NCBI RefSeq assembly: GCF_036850765.1
Contig: NC_089491.1
Coordinates: 189,911,020-189,975,019, forward strand
Direction: 5' to 3'
DNA length: 64,000 nucleotides
From: Saccopteryx bilineata
Taxonomy: Eukaryota > Chordata > Mammalia > Chiroptera > Emballonuridae
Position numbers and translations under genes: made by a program
The notes under the pieces: model-generated
The model's input: the letters and a program-made list of their open reading frames with translations, nothing else
Told to the model about the DNA's origin: nothing
Databases searched by the model: none
Shown: in pieces, positions 1-11,851 of the stretch
Layout of the letters: the number at the start of each line of letters is the position of its first letter
Numbering within the stretch: the first letter of the stretch is position 1

Positions 1-109
1 ACTTGAGTTAGTTCCAACCCCCATCCCCGATTGTTATGGTATTCATTTGACATACAGTTAGGTTCATTTTGTTTGTTTGCTTCCAGCTTTAGGTTTTTTA
101 TTTCCCTGA

Positions 110-520
110 AAAGAGCCATTTTTATTGATTTAATTTTATCTTTGTATATGTAGAATGTTAACATGCTCTCAGAAGTTAAACCTATACAAAATATTAGGTA
201 CAGAAAATTGTCATTCTCTCTTGTATCCCTTCCACTCCATTCTTCCCTTCCTCTTGATAACTAACTTCATTGTCTTCTGGTCCTGTGTTTCTTTTGTAAC
301 GATAAGCAGTTATATGTGTATTTTCTAATTTCCCCTTCTTTTTTACAGAAAAGATAGCATAATATCTATGTTCTACTTTGGTTTTTCTCCCTACTTAGTA
401 TATCTCGGAAATCACTCAATATGGGCTCATAAAGATCTTCCTCATTCTTTGTAAATCTATCTTCACACTGATACATAGCCTACTAATAAGCTCATGTAAG
501 GCATTCTTCATTTATGTTAG
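110..520 (-). mobile_element. ancient L1 (L1M-type) 3'-end remnant
   Basis: The stretch resembles, in reverse orientation, the 3' end of ancient mammalian L1M elements. The clearest part is the segment around 395-460, which reads like the familiar 'frozen at a stop, then a short run of T and CTTCCTCATTCTTT' block of those elements. It is diverged, no reading frame survives, and boundaries are approximate. Confidence 0.5.
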
Positions 521-643
521 GGTGTATTTGATGTATTTGATGTCTAACATTTCCTTTCAATTCTTTGTTAGAGTTTCATCTTATTGGTTACATTACCCAT
601 CTGTTCTTGCATGTGGCCTACTTTTTTGTTAGAACTCTTAGTA

Positions 644-749
644 CACAGGGTAGGACAAAAGTAAGAAATAAAACAATAATTGATAAATAATACACAAATA
701 AACTCATTTCCTGTACTCACAACTGTAAACCTACTTTTGCTCCATCCTG
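644..749. mobile_element. mariner-like MITE, 106 bp
   Basis: Terminal inverted repeats are visible: CAGGGTAGGACAAAAGTAAG at 646 and, at the other end, the complement of CAGGATGGAGCAAAAGTAGG ending at 749. TA dinucleotides at 642-643 and 750-751 fit a Tc1/mariner TA target duplication. There is no room for a transposase, so it would be non-autonomous. Family name not determined. Confidence 0.6.
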
Positions 750-751
750 TA

Positions 752-1675
752 TTAGTCATGGTTATTTTTAATTCCTGGTCTGATAATTCCAAAAATCCTT
801 GCTATATATATCTGGTTGTGAGGTTTGCTTTGTTTTTTCAGACTCGATTATTTTGCTTTTTAGCATGATTTGTAATTTCTTATTGAAAGACAGACATAAT
901 GTATTTGGTAAAAGAAATAGAAATAAATAGGCCTTTAGAGTGAGGAGTTAGCTGGTGTTCACTCTTTGCTGTAGCTGCGGTTGCCAAGGATAAAATTTCC
1001 TCTAATGTCCTTGTTTTTGTCTCCCTTATTGTTTTCCCTAGAGTCTCTTTCCCAAATATGGTCTCAGGTTTGCTATTCTTTCAGCTGTAATCTCCAGGAG
1101 CCCTATTGATGTAGTGGTGAGGTGTGGGAGCAGGGAACATCATATAGAGTCCTACAATTAGGTCTCAGTCTTTTAGTGAACCCTGGGTTGTGACATCCAC
1201 AAGTGCTTCTCAGTCACCCTCCCACTCCTGTTAGTAAGGAAAACTGGAGGGGGCTGGAGTTGGGTATATCTCTTCTCTCAGGTCTGTTAGGCTCTGGCAA
1301 AATATCTTCCCTGAGGTCAGGTCATTGTTAAGGAGAACAGAGTGCTCTGGCTTATTTCAAAGTGGCTTCTTTTCACTTTCCCTCTGAGGACCTGGTGGTC
1401 TCTCCCATGGTCAGCCTCTAGAAACGGGTCATTTACTCTTCAGGTATTCCTACAGGTTTTAGGCACATTTCCTGCTTCCTGTATAATTTTCTGTCTCTGC
1501 CTGTCTGTTGCTCCAGTTTTCAGTGTGTCAGTTTGCCCTGTGACCTCAATTCTTTGATAGATCTAGAAAGAATCTTGGTTTTTAGTTTGTTCTACTTTCC
1601 CTCTGTCCTTTTGAGTGATAGATTCCAAGCTCTTGACATGTCAGACCAGAAACTGGAAGTCAGTACTATTGATTT
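752..1675 (-). repeat. AT-rich interval, possibly old L1/HAL1-like DNA
   Basis: No gene is recognisable. Phrases around 870-1040 (AATTTCTTATTGAAAGACAG, then TTGTTTTTGTCTCCCTTATT) resemble the reverse complement of very old L1/HAL1 repeats, but similarity is weak. The short open frames at 1342-1832 overlap each other and show no coding signature. Confidence 0.3.
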
Positions 1676-1686
1676 TTGCCTGTTAA

Positions 1687-2041
1687 TTTTTTTTTTTTTA
1701 TTAAGGGAGAGTAGGGGAGATAGTGCAACAGATTCCCACCTGTGCCCTGACCAGGATCCACCCAGCAACCCCATCTGGGGTCAATGCTCTAGCACTCAGC
1801 TACTTTTAGTGCCTGAGGCTAATGCGCTCTGACTGAGCCATCTTCAGTGCTGGGGGGGCATGCTCAAACCAATAAAGCCACTGGCTGTGGGAGGGGAAGA
1901 GGAAGAGAAGGGAGAGAGGGAGGAGAAGAGGAAAAGAAGAGGGAGAGGAAGGGGAAGAGAAGTAGATGGTCACTTCTCCTATGTGCTCTGACTGGGAATT
2001 AAACCTGGATGCTCTATCCACTGAGTCACTGGCCAGGGCCA
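1687..2041 (-). mobile_element. SINE, type A (tRNA-derived), old copy
   Basis: The T-rich tail lies at 1689 and the tRNA-like head ends at 2041 (complement of TGGCCCTGGCCAGTGACTCA). The copy is diverged and its middle is a long GA-rich tract (1890-1965). An 11-bp perfect target-site duplication, TTGCCTGTTAA, flanks it at 1676-1686 and 2042-2052. It sits in or beside old L1 DNA. Confidence 0.85.
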
Positions 2042-2052
2042 TTGCCTGTTAA

Positions 2053-2385
2053 ATTTCTATCCTTTTATCTTATGGAATTCTCTTATTGTAGGATTGCTTT
2101 ATTATTGATTTTCTAGTATTATCTAGATATTTAATTCTGTCATCTGCTAATAGAGCTAGTTTTATTTTCTGTTTTCTTTTTCTTATGTTTTTGTTTTCTT
2201 GAGTCAAATTATATTGGCTAGCATCTCCAGAAAAATGTTAAGTAGTTGTGGAGATAATGGACATCTTGTCTTGTTTTTAACTTTAATGGGAATAGCTCTT
2301 GTGTACCCTCATTTTTAAAAAAAGGATTGAATTTTATGTATTTTGCTATGTGTTCTAAAATGTACATTTTCTTATTATTTAAGTA
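2053..2385 (-). mobile_element. ancient L1 ORF2 remnant, part 1
   Basis: In reverse orientation this resembles the L1 reverse-transcriptase region, recognisable near 2255-2300 where the complement corresponds to the stretch upstream of the FADD motif. It is heavily mutated with no open frame. It appears to continue after the LTR-like insert at 2386-2771. Confidence 0.5.
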
Positions 2386-2771
2386 TGGCAGGCTAACAAA
2401 TTAGGAGATGACATCCATTAAAAAGATAATTTATTATACTCACAGATCTCACCAGCAAAGGGCATGCCGCACCATGGGTGCCAGACAGGGAAGCACAGGG
2501 TCAGTCAGGAGGCAGAGAATGGGGCAGGAGGCATGGTCAGAAAGAAGGGATGAGGCAAGGTAAGCAAACTGAGGGTGGCTAGTTTGAGTAATTTCAGCAG
2601 GCTCTTAAGCTGAGGGGCAGTCTCTAGTTGTCTCTGAATTGGCTCTGGGGCAATTACAGCCATAAAGCCAGTAAAGGAGGTGGTCTCACAGGTGAGTTTT
2701 TAACTATCTCAAGGAATTAACTAACCCTAGCAGGGATAGTCCTTTCAGGATCAGCAAAGACCCAGATATCA
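2386..2771 (-). mobile_element. candidate solo LTR, 386 bp
   Basis: Read on the minus strand it starts TGATATCTGGGTCTTTGCTG and ends GTTAGCCTGCCA, giving TG...CA ends. It contains an AATAAA-type signal (complement near 2428-2436) close to the 3' end, as in retroviral LTRs. It interrupts L1-like DNA on both sides. I could not find a convincing 4-6 bp target duplication, so the call is tentative. Confidence 0.4.
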
Positions 2772-3060
2772 AAACATCAAAATATACAAAATAAAATGAC
2801 ATGATTAATATAGCAATTTAAAGAAGCATTAATCCATTTCTATTTTCTCAGTTTTTAGGGGTAAGTATTAAATTTTATGAAGAGATTTTTAGCATTTATC
2901 TAAATCAGCATACAATTTTTCTTCTTAGATGTATTAGTATTGTGAATTATATTAAAATATATTCTAATACTGACTAATTTTTAATTTCCTGGTATAAATT
3001 TGGAGATAGGTTGTTAATAATCTAACTTGTCAAGACCCTCTTTCTATGCTGTTTTGCAAT
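2772..3060 (-). mobile_element. ancient L1 ORF2 remnant, part 2
   Basis: This appears to continue the L1-like sequence interrupted by the LTR-like insert. The complement of 2960-3050 corresponds to the reverse-transcriptase region found at about 8600-8700 in the better-preserved minus-strand L1. No frame survives. Confidence 0.45.
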
Positions 3061-3203
3061 GTCTTTTTTACTATCTTAAAATTAAATTTATAGATAATAT
3101 AACTTATCTATATTTCAGTAATAATCACATTAAAATATACTACCCCAAATTTAATGCACAGATAAATAAAAGATAAATACATTTTTATAAACTGACATGT
3201 ATT

Positions 3204-3530
3204 TTTTTTTTTTAGTGAGAGAAAGAGACAGAAAGAAAGGAAGACAAAAAAAGAAAGGAAGGCAGAAAGATAAGAAGCATCAACTTATAGTTGTGGCACT
3301 TTAGTTGTTTATTCATTGCTTCTCATACGTGTCTTGATGGGGGTAGGGGGCAGGGACACATCAGCTGAGAAGCCAATGACCCCTTGCTCATGCCAGCAGA
3401 CATGGTATCATGTCAATGATCCCACACTCAATCCAGCAACCTGTGCTCAAGCTGGTGACCTTGGGGTTTCAAACCAGGGATCTCTGCATCCCAGGTCAAT
3501 GCTTTATCCAATGCCACCACCAGTCAGGCA
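3204..3530 (-). mobile_element. SINE, type B
   Basis: Poly-T at the low-coordinate end, then a GA-rich tract, GAAGCATCAACTTATAGTTG, and a tRNA-like head ending GGTGGCATTGGATAAAGC... on the minus strand. It is a diverged B copy with CCCCTTGCTC and CTCAAGCTGG blocks. A short duplication GTATTTTT flanks it at about 3198 and 3530. Confidence 0.75.
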
Positions 3531-3539
3531 GTATTTTTA

Positions 3540-4195
3540 CATGTGAATGTTTGAGCCTGACTACACTAGAAGATTTCATGATTTAATCAAATTCTTTCAT
3601 TGTTCTTAGAATCATTGTAAATGGGACAGTGATAAAAACAGACTGATAATGATGTGCATATTGGCACATAATGGCAATAATATAAATGTTGCTATTAGTG
3701 ACATAATTTTCAAATTGAATTGTTGAACAATTCTTGTTAATAACCAAACAGATCAAAGTAAAATTTTGTCTTGATAATAGATGCATGTTATATATGATAG
3801 ATGCATTCCTAGAAGTTTCAGTCTATATCAAAATAATGTATGTGTATAACAGAATTAGGTTATGAACAGAAAATTATGTATAAGTTTTACTCACAACAAT
3901 ATTCTGTATGACATTTGTTATTAGGCAGGACTATCTCATAAGTTGTGAGACACTTAGCATCCCTGGCAATCACCCACTAAATGCCATTAGTACCACCAAT
4001 TATTTCTTCACAAAATATGTCTCCATCTTATTTATCACTGGACTGGATGAACTCTGGATCAGCCAATAGTATTTTAGTTCTGCAAATAAAATTCATATTC
4101 ATGCATGTTTTGATGCAGACTAAGAAATAGCTGAAACTTATGGGAAGTTTTCATCTTCATAAGTAATAAAAACTGAATATTAGAAAGCATATTTT
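3540..4195. other. AT-rich interval, nothing recognised
   Basis: I see no gene, RNA or clear repeat here. The longest frame (3583-3786, minus) has no start context or motif that I can support. Confidence 0.5.
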
Positions 4196-4199
4196 AATT

Positions 4200-4370
4200 A
4201 GTTGGTGCTGCTGCTTGAACCAACTGAGCCACTGGCTGCGAGAGAATGGGGAGAGGAAGGGAAAGAGAAGCAGATGGTCGCTTCTCATGTGTGCCCTGAT
4301 TGGGGATTGAACCATGGATGTCCATACCCCAGTCTGATGCTCTCGCCACTGAGCAAATCGATCAGGGCCC
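4200..4370 (-). mobile_element. SINE, type A, partial
   Basis: The tRNA-like head is at the high-coordinate end (complement of GGGCCCTGATCGATTTGCTC near 4370). The GA-rich body reaches GAAGCAGATGGTCGCTTCTC at 4268. The 3' half, with the AGAAAAATAC tail, is missing. No target duplication was found. Confidence 0.7.
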
Positions 4371-4445
4371 CTTTCTTAATTTAAAAATGCTGCACAAGTA
4401 GTGTTATAGCCAAAAAATAAAATTTATTCTATTTTAATAGAAGCT

Positions 4446-4512
4446 GCTTAATATCTAACCCTGTGCCTGGTCTAGAGGAGGTACTCAATGAATGTTTGTT
4501 AAATTGAATTGT
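4446..4512 (+). repeat. short MIR-like fragment
   Basis: The phrase GTGCCTGGTCTAGAGGAGGT followed by ACTCAATGAATGTTTGTTAA matches the conserved 3' core of MIR elements in sense orientation. It is only about 65 bp long, so the call is tentative. Confidence 0.4.
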
Positions 4513-5872
4513 TGCCTGACTACTAAGCCCACCCACAATTTTTTAAATATTTAGAATTCTCTCTTTCAGGAAGAGATTAAAAAACTGGTTCACATAACAC
4601 TTAATCCCTGGGTACATATGCATTGAGTAATTCATTAATTATCCAGGCTTTAGATTTTCCAGGGATATAGATAATTTAGATATCGGTGTAGCTAGAGGTC
4701 TTCTTGGCGCCAATGTCAAATTTTAAAACTCATATATTTGGAAATATTTCTAAATCACTTCTAGTTAGTTCTTTAATTTAGAAAATTAGGCTTTTCTTAC
4801 ATTAACGTGTAAGGAATTTTCATACTCAGATTACTTTAGGTCTATGCATAGTTTTATTGTAATTTCACTGGATGGCAATATAGACACAGCTTTTTATAAA
4901 GGGCAAAGTCACTTTTTTAAAATTAACCATGGCCAGAGTTACCAAGCGCACACAATGGCAAACATTAAATTCTGGGCCCTAAAAACTTGCCAAGAGGGGC
5001 TTTTTGTTGACAGGTGGACAGATATATCTTCCCCCAGGTACCTATGTGAGTGTATCCATCAGTAAGGTTGTTTTTGTGGTCTGAAAACCTCTGTGCTCTT
5101 AGGTTTCTTTTCTCAAAATACCCAGATATTTTTTGTTCAGCTCAAAAAGAAAACATGGCGCCACCTATTAGCATCCTCTTAGTATTACATTATGACCAAC
5201 TGGAATTTAAACGGAGCTCTGAAGGTCAACAAGACAGTCCCTGTCATGACCAAGTTTTCAGTCTAGCTGAAAAGACAGACGTTATTTGTGGCGTCAGGTG
5301 CCAGTGCATGTTTTAAGTTCAGGTATCATGTCAGCACTGTGTTCAGTGTGGACACTGGGGAGACCTGACTCCAGACAGTGAGACCAATTAGGAGGAAGTT
5401 AATAAAATAGCCTCAACAATCTAAATATATAATTTGTTTTTTAAATTCAAAAGTAGTATTTATTTGTATAGCTATTCAATGGTGTGTGTGTGGGGGGGAG
5501 GGAATTACCGTATTTGACATCTATTGCTTGTCCTTAGGCCAATTGAGGATATCATACCAAAATTCTTTATGTCAAAGAAACAATTATATTTGCAATACTG
5601 AGAATTGTCTCCCAATGTGAGGTCATCTTACTTATCAATGTTCTCAAGCATTTTTAACTTCATACTATAACTCCTTATGACTCATCTTAAATTGGTCTTC
5701 AATTTGTACTTTTCCTTGTTCCAGACAACTATAAAATAATGTTTTCTGCACTTCTCTCATAAGTCTGCAGAAAAATCAACAGAAATCAATTCCAAATTAT
5801 ATTCAAGTGATTCTAGCCAAAAGGCTGAGAAGAAAGAAGTCAATTGTAAATAGGATAATCTGGATGTTGAAT
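4513..5872. other. intergenic, nothing recognised
   Basis: No gene or clear repeat is visible. Two overlapping short open frames (4844-5065 and 5050-5316) show no motif. A short GT/G-run lies at about 5484-5501. Confidence 0.5.
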
Positions 5873-7845
5873 TAACTATGAGGTTTTTTTTGTTTGTTTT
5901 TGGTTTTTATTAATTTTAATTTGTTGTGTTTACATAATTACAAGTGTACCCCTGAATATATGTCCCTCCCCCCTTGTTTTCCTTGATATCCCTTTTGCCC
6001 CCTCCCCCCACCACCTTCCTCCATGATTTACTATCCTGCCCTCTATTTCTGTGTTAAGTTTATGTACTTTCACTAATGTCTTTCCTTTCTTTGATCCCCT
6101 CCTCTCTTTCCCTTTCCCTCTGACCGCTTTCCCGCTGGACTCTTTGACCCCTTCTCTGCCTCTCTTCCATTCCTCAGTTCACATTGTTCATTGGATTCCT
6201 CATATGAGTGAAGTCATATGATATTTTTCTTTCTCTGCCAGGCTTATTTGGCTTAGCATAATAATCTCCAGGTCTATCCATGTTGCTGCAAAGGGTAAGA
6301 TTTCCTTCTTTTTCATGGCCACGTAGTATTCCATTGTGTATATGTACCACTGCTTTTTTATCCACTCATCCAATGATGGGCACTTGAGCTGTTTCCAGAT
6401 CTTGGCTATTGTAAACAATGCTGCAATAAACATGGGGTGCATGTTATTTTTAGGATATATTCCTAGAAGTGGTGTAGCTGGGTCAAAAGGCAGTTTCATT
6501 TTTAATTTTTTGAGGAATCTTCATACTGTTTTCTACAGTGGCTGCACCAGTCTGCATTCCCACCCGCAGTGCAGGAGGGTTCCCTTTTCCTCCACAACCT
6601 CACCAGCACTTATTCTGTGTTGTTCTGTTGATGAGCGCCATTCTGACAGGTGTGAGGTGGTATCTCATTGTGGTTTTAATTTGCATTTCTCTAATAATTA
6701 GTGATGTTGAGAATTTTTTCATATGCCTATTGGCCATCTGTATGTCCTCTTTAGAAAAGTGTCTATTCATTTCTTTTGTCCATGCTTTGATTGGATTGTT
6801 TATATTCCTGGTGTTGAGTTTTAGAAGTTCTTTATAAATTTTGGTTATTAACCCTTTATCAGACGTATTGTCAAATATGTCCTCCCATTGTGTAGTTTGT
6901 CTTTTCATTCTGTTCTTATTGTTTTTAGCTGTGCAAAAGCTTTTTAGTTTGATATAGTCCCATTTGTTTATCCTGTCTTTTATTTCACTTGCCTGTGGAG
7001 TTAAGTCAGCAAATATATTGCTGCGATAGATGTTGGAGAGCTTACTGCCTATATTTTCTTCCAAGATGATCATGGTTTCACGACTTACATTCAAGTCTTT
7101 TATCCATTTTGAGTTTATTTTTGTGAATGGTGTAAGTTGGTGGTCTAGTTTCATTTTTTTTGCATGCATTTGTCCAATTTTCCCAGCACCATTTGTTAAA
7201 GATACTGTCTCTACTCCATTGTATGCTCTTACCTCCTTTGTTGAATATCAGTTGACCATAAAGGTGTGGGTTTATTTCTGGGTTCTCTGTTCTGTTCCAT
7301 TGATCTGTATGCCTGTTCTTATGTCAGTACCAAGCTATTTTGAGTACAGTGGTTTTGTAGTATAACTTGATATCAGGAAATGTGATATCCCCCACTTTAT
7401 TTTTCTTTTTCAAGATTGCTGAGGCTATTTGTATTCTTTTTTGGTTCCATATAAAGTTTTGGAATATTTGTTCTATATCTTTGAAGTATGACATTGATAT
7501 TTTAATAGAAATTGCATTAAATTTATAGATTGCTTTGGGTAGTACAGACATTTTTAATGATGTTTATTCTTCCTATCCATGAACACGGTATATGCTTCCA
7601 CTTGTTTGTATCTTCCTTGATTTCTTTTATCAATGTTTTGTAATTTTCTGAGTACAAGTCTTTAACCTCCTTGCTTAAATTTACCCCTAGGTACTTTTCT
7701 TTTGTTGTTTCAATAGTGAAGGGAATTGTTTCCTTAATTTCTCTTTCAGCCAGTTCATTGTTGGTGTATATAAATGCCACTGATTTCTGAATATTAATTT
7801 TATAACCTGCCACCTTACTAAATTCATTTATCAGTCCCAGTAGTG

Positions 7846-8216
7846 TTTTTTTTTTTAATTTTTCTGAAGTTGGAAACAGGGAGGCAGTCAGACAGACTTC
7901 CCGCGTATGCCCGACCAGGATCCACCCGGCATGCTCACCAGGGGGCAATGCTCTGCTCCTCTGGGGCATGGCTCTGTTGCAACCAGAGCCATTCTAGCAC
8001 CTGAGGCAGAGGCCACAGAGTCATCCTCAGCGCCCGGGCCAACTTTGCTCCAATGGAGCCTCGGCTGCGGGAGGGGAAGAGAGAGACAGAGAGGAAGGAG
8101 AGGGGGAGGGGTGGAGAAGCAGATGGGCGCTTCTCCTGTGTGCCCTGGCCAGAAATTGAACCCAGGACTCCCGCACGCCAGGCTGATGCTCTACCACTGA
8201 GCCAACTGGCCAGGGC
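7846..8216 (-). mobile_element. SINE, type A, inside the minus-strand L1
   Basis: Poly-T and the complement of the AACTTCAGAAAAATTAAAAA tail are at the low end. The tRNA head (complement of GGCCCTGGCCAGTTGGCTCA) is at about 8216. The flanks AGTCCCAGTAGTGTTTT (7833) and AGTTCCAGTAGTTTTTT (8218) are a diverged target duplication. It is well preserved and younger than its L1 host. Confidence 0.9.
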
Positions 8217-9058
8217 CAGTTCCAGTAGTTTTTTGACTGAGACTTGAGGGTTTTCTATGTATAATATAAAGTCATTAGCAAATAATGATAGTTTTACTTC
8301 CTCTTTTCCAATTTGGATGTCTTTTATTTCTTCTTGTCTGATTGCTGTAGCTAGGACTTCCAGAACTATGTTGAATAAAAGTGGTGAAAGGGGGCACCCC
8401 TGCCTTGTTCCTGTTCTTAAGGGGATTGCTTTTAATTTTTGCCCAGTGATTATGATGTTGGCTGTGGGTTTGTCATAGATGGCTTTTATCATGTAGAGGT
8501 ATGTTCCCTGTATTCCCACTTTGCTGAGAGTTTTGATCATAAATGGGTGCTGGATTTTATTAAATGCTTTTTCTGCATCTATTAATATTATCATGTGGTT
8601 TTTATCCTTCCTTTTGTTTATGTGATGAATCATGTTGATTGGTTTGCAAATATTGTACCAGCCTTGCCTCCCCAGAATAAATCCCACTTGACCATGATGT
8701 ATGATTGTTTTCATGTATTGCTGGGTTTGATTTGCTAATATTTTGTTGAGAATTTTAGCATCTAAGTTTATCAGGAATATTGGCCTAGGATTTTCTTTCT
8801 TTGTAGTGTCTTTACTGGTTTTGGAATAAGGATTATGTTTGCTTCACAAAAGGAGTTTGGAAGTTTTCCCTCTTCTTGAATTTTTAAAATAGTTTGAGAA
8901 GGATAGGAGTTAGTTCTTCTTTGAATATTTGGTAAAATTCTCCTGGGAATCCATTAGGCCCAGGACTTTTGTTTGTTGGAAGTTTTTTGATAACTATTTC
9001 AATCTTTTTAGGTGTAATCGGTCTGTTTAGGTTTTCTGATTCTTCTATATTGATTTTT

Positions 9059-9365
9059 TTAAATTAATTAATTTATTTTTACAGTGACAGAGAGAGAGAC
9101 AGATAGGGACAGACAGACAGGAATGGAGAGAGATGAGAAGCATCAATCATCAATTTTTCATTGCGACACCTTAGTTGTTCATTGATTGCTTTCTCATATG
9201 TACCTTGACTGCGGGCCTTCAGCAGACCGAGTAACCCCTTGCTTGAGGTGAGCCTTGCTCAAACCAGATGAACCCGCACTCAAGCTGGCAACCTCGGGTC
9301 TTGAACCTGGGTCCGCCACATCCCAGTCTGATGCTCCATCCACTGCACCACCACCTGGTCAGGCC
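9059..9365 (-). mobile_element. SINE, type B, inside the minus-strand L1
   Basis: A 12-bp perfect target duplication ATATTGATTTTT flanks it at 9047-9058 and 9366-9377. The body shows GAAGCATCAATCATCAATTT, CACCTTAGTTGTTCATTGAT and the tRNA-like head complement GGCCTGACCAGGTGGTGGTG at about 9365. Confidence 0.92.
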
Positions 9366-9533
9366 ATATTGATTTTTGAATGATTATATTTTTCAAGGAA
9401 TTTACCCATTTCATCGAGGTTGTCTCATTTTGGGGCATACAGTTCTTCATAGTATTTTCTTACAATTCTTTGAGTTTCTGCTGTGTCAGTTTTTACTTCT
9501 TCTCTCTCGTTTTTAATTTTATTTATTTGAGCT

Positions 9534-9560
9534 CTCTCTCTCTCTCGCTCTCTCTCTCTC
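9534..9560. repeat. (TC)n microsatellite followed by T-run
   Basis: An almost pure CT dinucleotide run with one CG interruption, followed by about 17 T. It lies inside the decayed L1 ORF2. Confidence 0.9.
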
Positions 9561-10879
9561 TTTTTTTTTTTTTTTTTGGTGAATCTGGTTAAAGGTTCAT
9601 CAATTTTGTTTACCTTTTTAAAGAACCAGCTCTTGGTTTCATTGATCTTCTGTATTGTTTGGGGGGAGGGTTGGGTTTTTTTGGGTGTTTTTTTTTTTTT
9701 GCCTCTATGTCATTTATTTTCTCTCTGATCTTTATTATTTCTTTTGTTCTAAATACTCTAGGCTTTACTTGTTCTTTTTCTAGTTTTTTTAGGTGCAGGG
9801 TTAAGTTGTTAATTTGAGCTTATTCTTGCTTCTTAAGGTAAGCTTGTAATGTTATGAACTTTTCTCTCAGGACTGCTTTTGCTGTGTCCCATAAAATTTG
9901 AGTTCTATGTTCATTTTCATTTGTTTCAAGTATTTTTAAAATTTCTTCTTTGATCTCATTGTTAACCCATTTATTATTTAATAGCATGCTATTTAGTCTC
10001 CAAGTATTTGAATGTTTTTCAGTTTTTCTATTGTAGTTGATTTCTAGTTTCATGCTGCTCTGGTCAGAGAAGGTGCTTGATATGATTTCAATTTTCTTAA
10101 ATTTATTAAGACTTGTTTTGTTTCCTAACATGTGGTCTATCCTAGAGAATGTACCATGAGCACTTGAAAAGAATGTATATTCTGCTGCTTTGGAGTGAAA
10201 GGTTCTAAAGATATCTATTAAATCCAGTTGATCTAGTGTGTTGTTTCTTTGTTAGCTTTTTGTCTGGAGGTTCTATCCATTGATGTTAGTGGAGTATTAA
10301 AATCTCCTACTATAATAGTATTGCCGTTGATCTTGTCCTTTTTGTTCATCAAAATCTTTTTTATATATTTAGGTGCTCCTATGTTAGGCACATATATATT
10401 AATAATAGTTATATCTTTTTGTTGTAATGCTCCTTTTATCATTATGTAGTGACCTTCTTTATCTCATTCTATAGCCTTTGTTTTAAAGTTTGTTTTTTCA
10501 AATATTAGTATTGCTATCACAGCTTTTTTTCCTTCCATTTGCATAAAATATTTTTTCCACCCCTTTACTCTCAGTCTATGTGTATCTTTTGTTCTGGGGT
10601 GGGTCTCTTGTAGACAGCATATGTATGGGTCCTGTTTTCTTATCCATGCAGCTACCCTATGTCTTTTGATTGAAGCATTTAATCCATTTACATTTAAGGT
10701 TATTATTGATATGAAGGTTTTTATTGCCATTTTATTCTTTATATCTATAATCCTCTTTTTCTTGATTTCTTTTTTCCTTTGCTGTTTCTACAGCAAGCCC
10801 CTTAAAATTCTCTGTAGTACTGGTTTGGTTGTAATGAATTCCTTGAAAAAAAAATTTTTTGGGGGGGGAAGCTTTTTAT

Positions 10880-11770
10880 TTCTCCTTCAATTTTAAACGA
10901 TAATCTTGCTGGATAAAGAAGTCTTGGTTGTAGGCTCTTGTTCTGCATTACTTTGAATATTTCTTGCCATTCCCTCTGGCCTCAAGTGTTTCTGTTGATA
11001 AGTTGGATGCATCCTTATAGGGGCTCCTCTATAGGTAATTGACTTCTTTTCTCTTGCTGCTTTTAGTATTTTTTTCTTTATCTCTTAAGTTTGGTATTTT
11101 AATTATGATGTGTCTTGATGTAGGCCTCATTGGGTTTCTCTTTATCAAGACTCTCTGTGCTTCTTGACCTTGTGTGACTTTTTCCTTCATCAGTTTAGTT
11201 AAGTTTTCAGCTATGATTTTTTCAAACAGGTTCTCTATCCTTTGTTCTTTCTCTTCTTCTTCAGGAACCCCTATGATGTGGATGTTATTTTTCTTTATAT
11301 TGTCACAGAGTTCTCTTATAGTTTCCTCAGACTTTTTGAGCCTCTTTTCTTTCTGCTGCTCTATTTCTTTGTTTTTATTTATCTTGTCCTCTAATTCACT
11401 GATTCAATCTTCTGCTTCATCCAGCCTGCTGTTAGTTCCTGCTAGTGCAGTCTTCATTTCTGATTGATTCTTTTTTATGATTTCAGTGTCCTTTTTGATG
11501 CTTGCAATTTCTTAATTTAGGTGCTCATTAAGTCCATTTATTATAGCTCTGAGATTCTTTATCATCCTTACAATCATTATTTTAAACTCTGCATTCGGTA
11601 ATTTGGTTATTTCCATCTCATTCAGTTCTTTTTCTGGGAATTTTTCTTGTTGATTCATATGGTTTACATTCCTCTGTCTTCCCAATCTTTCTGTGTGTAG
11701 TTTGCAAGCTTGCTAGAGTTGTGGGTCTCAGGTTGGTTTATGGAATGCAGCTTCTCCTCCAGGGCTTTAT
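10880..11770 (-). pseudogene. L1 ORF1 remnant (RNA-binding protein)
   Basis: Minus-strand frames here carry the L1 ORF1p signature: a charged coiled-coil part around 11174-11467, an RRM-like stretch with HIIIK at about 11100, then REKKSITYRG near 11050. Internal stops (for example near 11515 and 11405) and shifts break it. ORF1p normally binds L1 RNA as a trimer in the RNP. Confidence 0.85.
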
Positions 11771-11851
11771 TCCTCAGCCTCTGCTGGTTGTTTATTTTTT
11801 AATTTTCTTTAACTAGTAGAGCCGCTTAAAAGTCTTAATTTCCCTGCTGTT

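Larger units (their letters stand above)
6200..10730 (-). pseudogene. L1 ORF2 remnant (endonuclease/reverse transcriptase)
   Basis: On the minus strand the frame begins at 10730 with the endonuclease start ([14 protein letters not shown]) and CCLQETH near 10610. It ends near 6200. In between it is split over at least eight open segments in different frames, plus two SINE insertions. The reverse-transcriptase signature survives near 8430 ([19 protein letters not shown]). The catalytic FADD box reads FAND at about 8268-8285, so a key aspartate is lost. The C-terminal region (6600-7169 and 6200-6499) still shows YHLTPVRMA and [11 protein letters not shown]. It cannot be functional. Confidence 0.92.

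Noticed and set aside
7935..8714. 259-codon minus-strand protein
   Set aside because: It is an L1 ORF2 segment running by chance into a SINE. The C-terminal third is antisense SINE translation.
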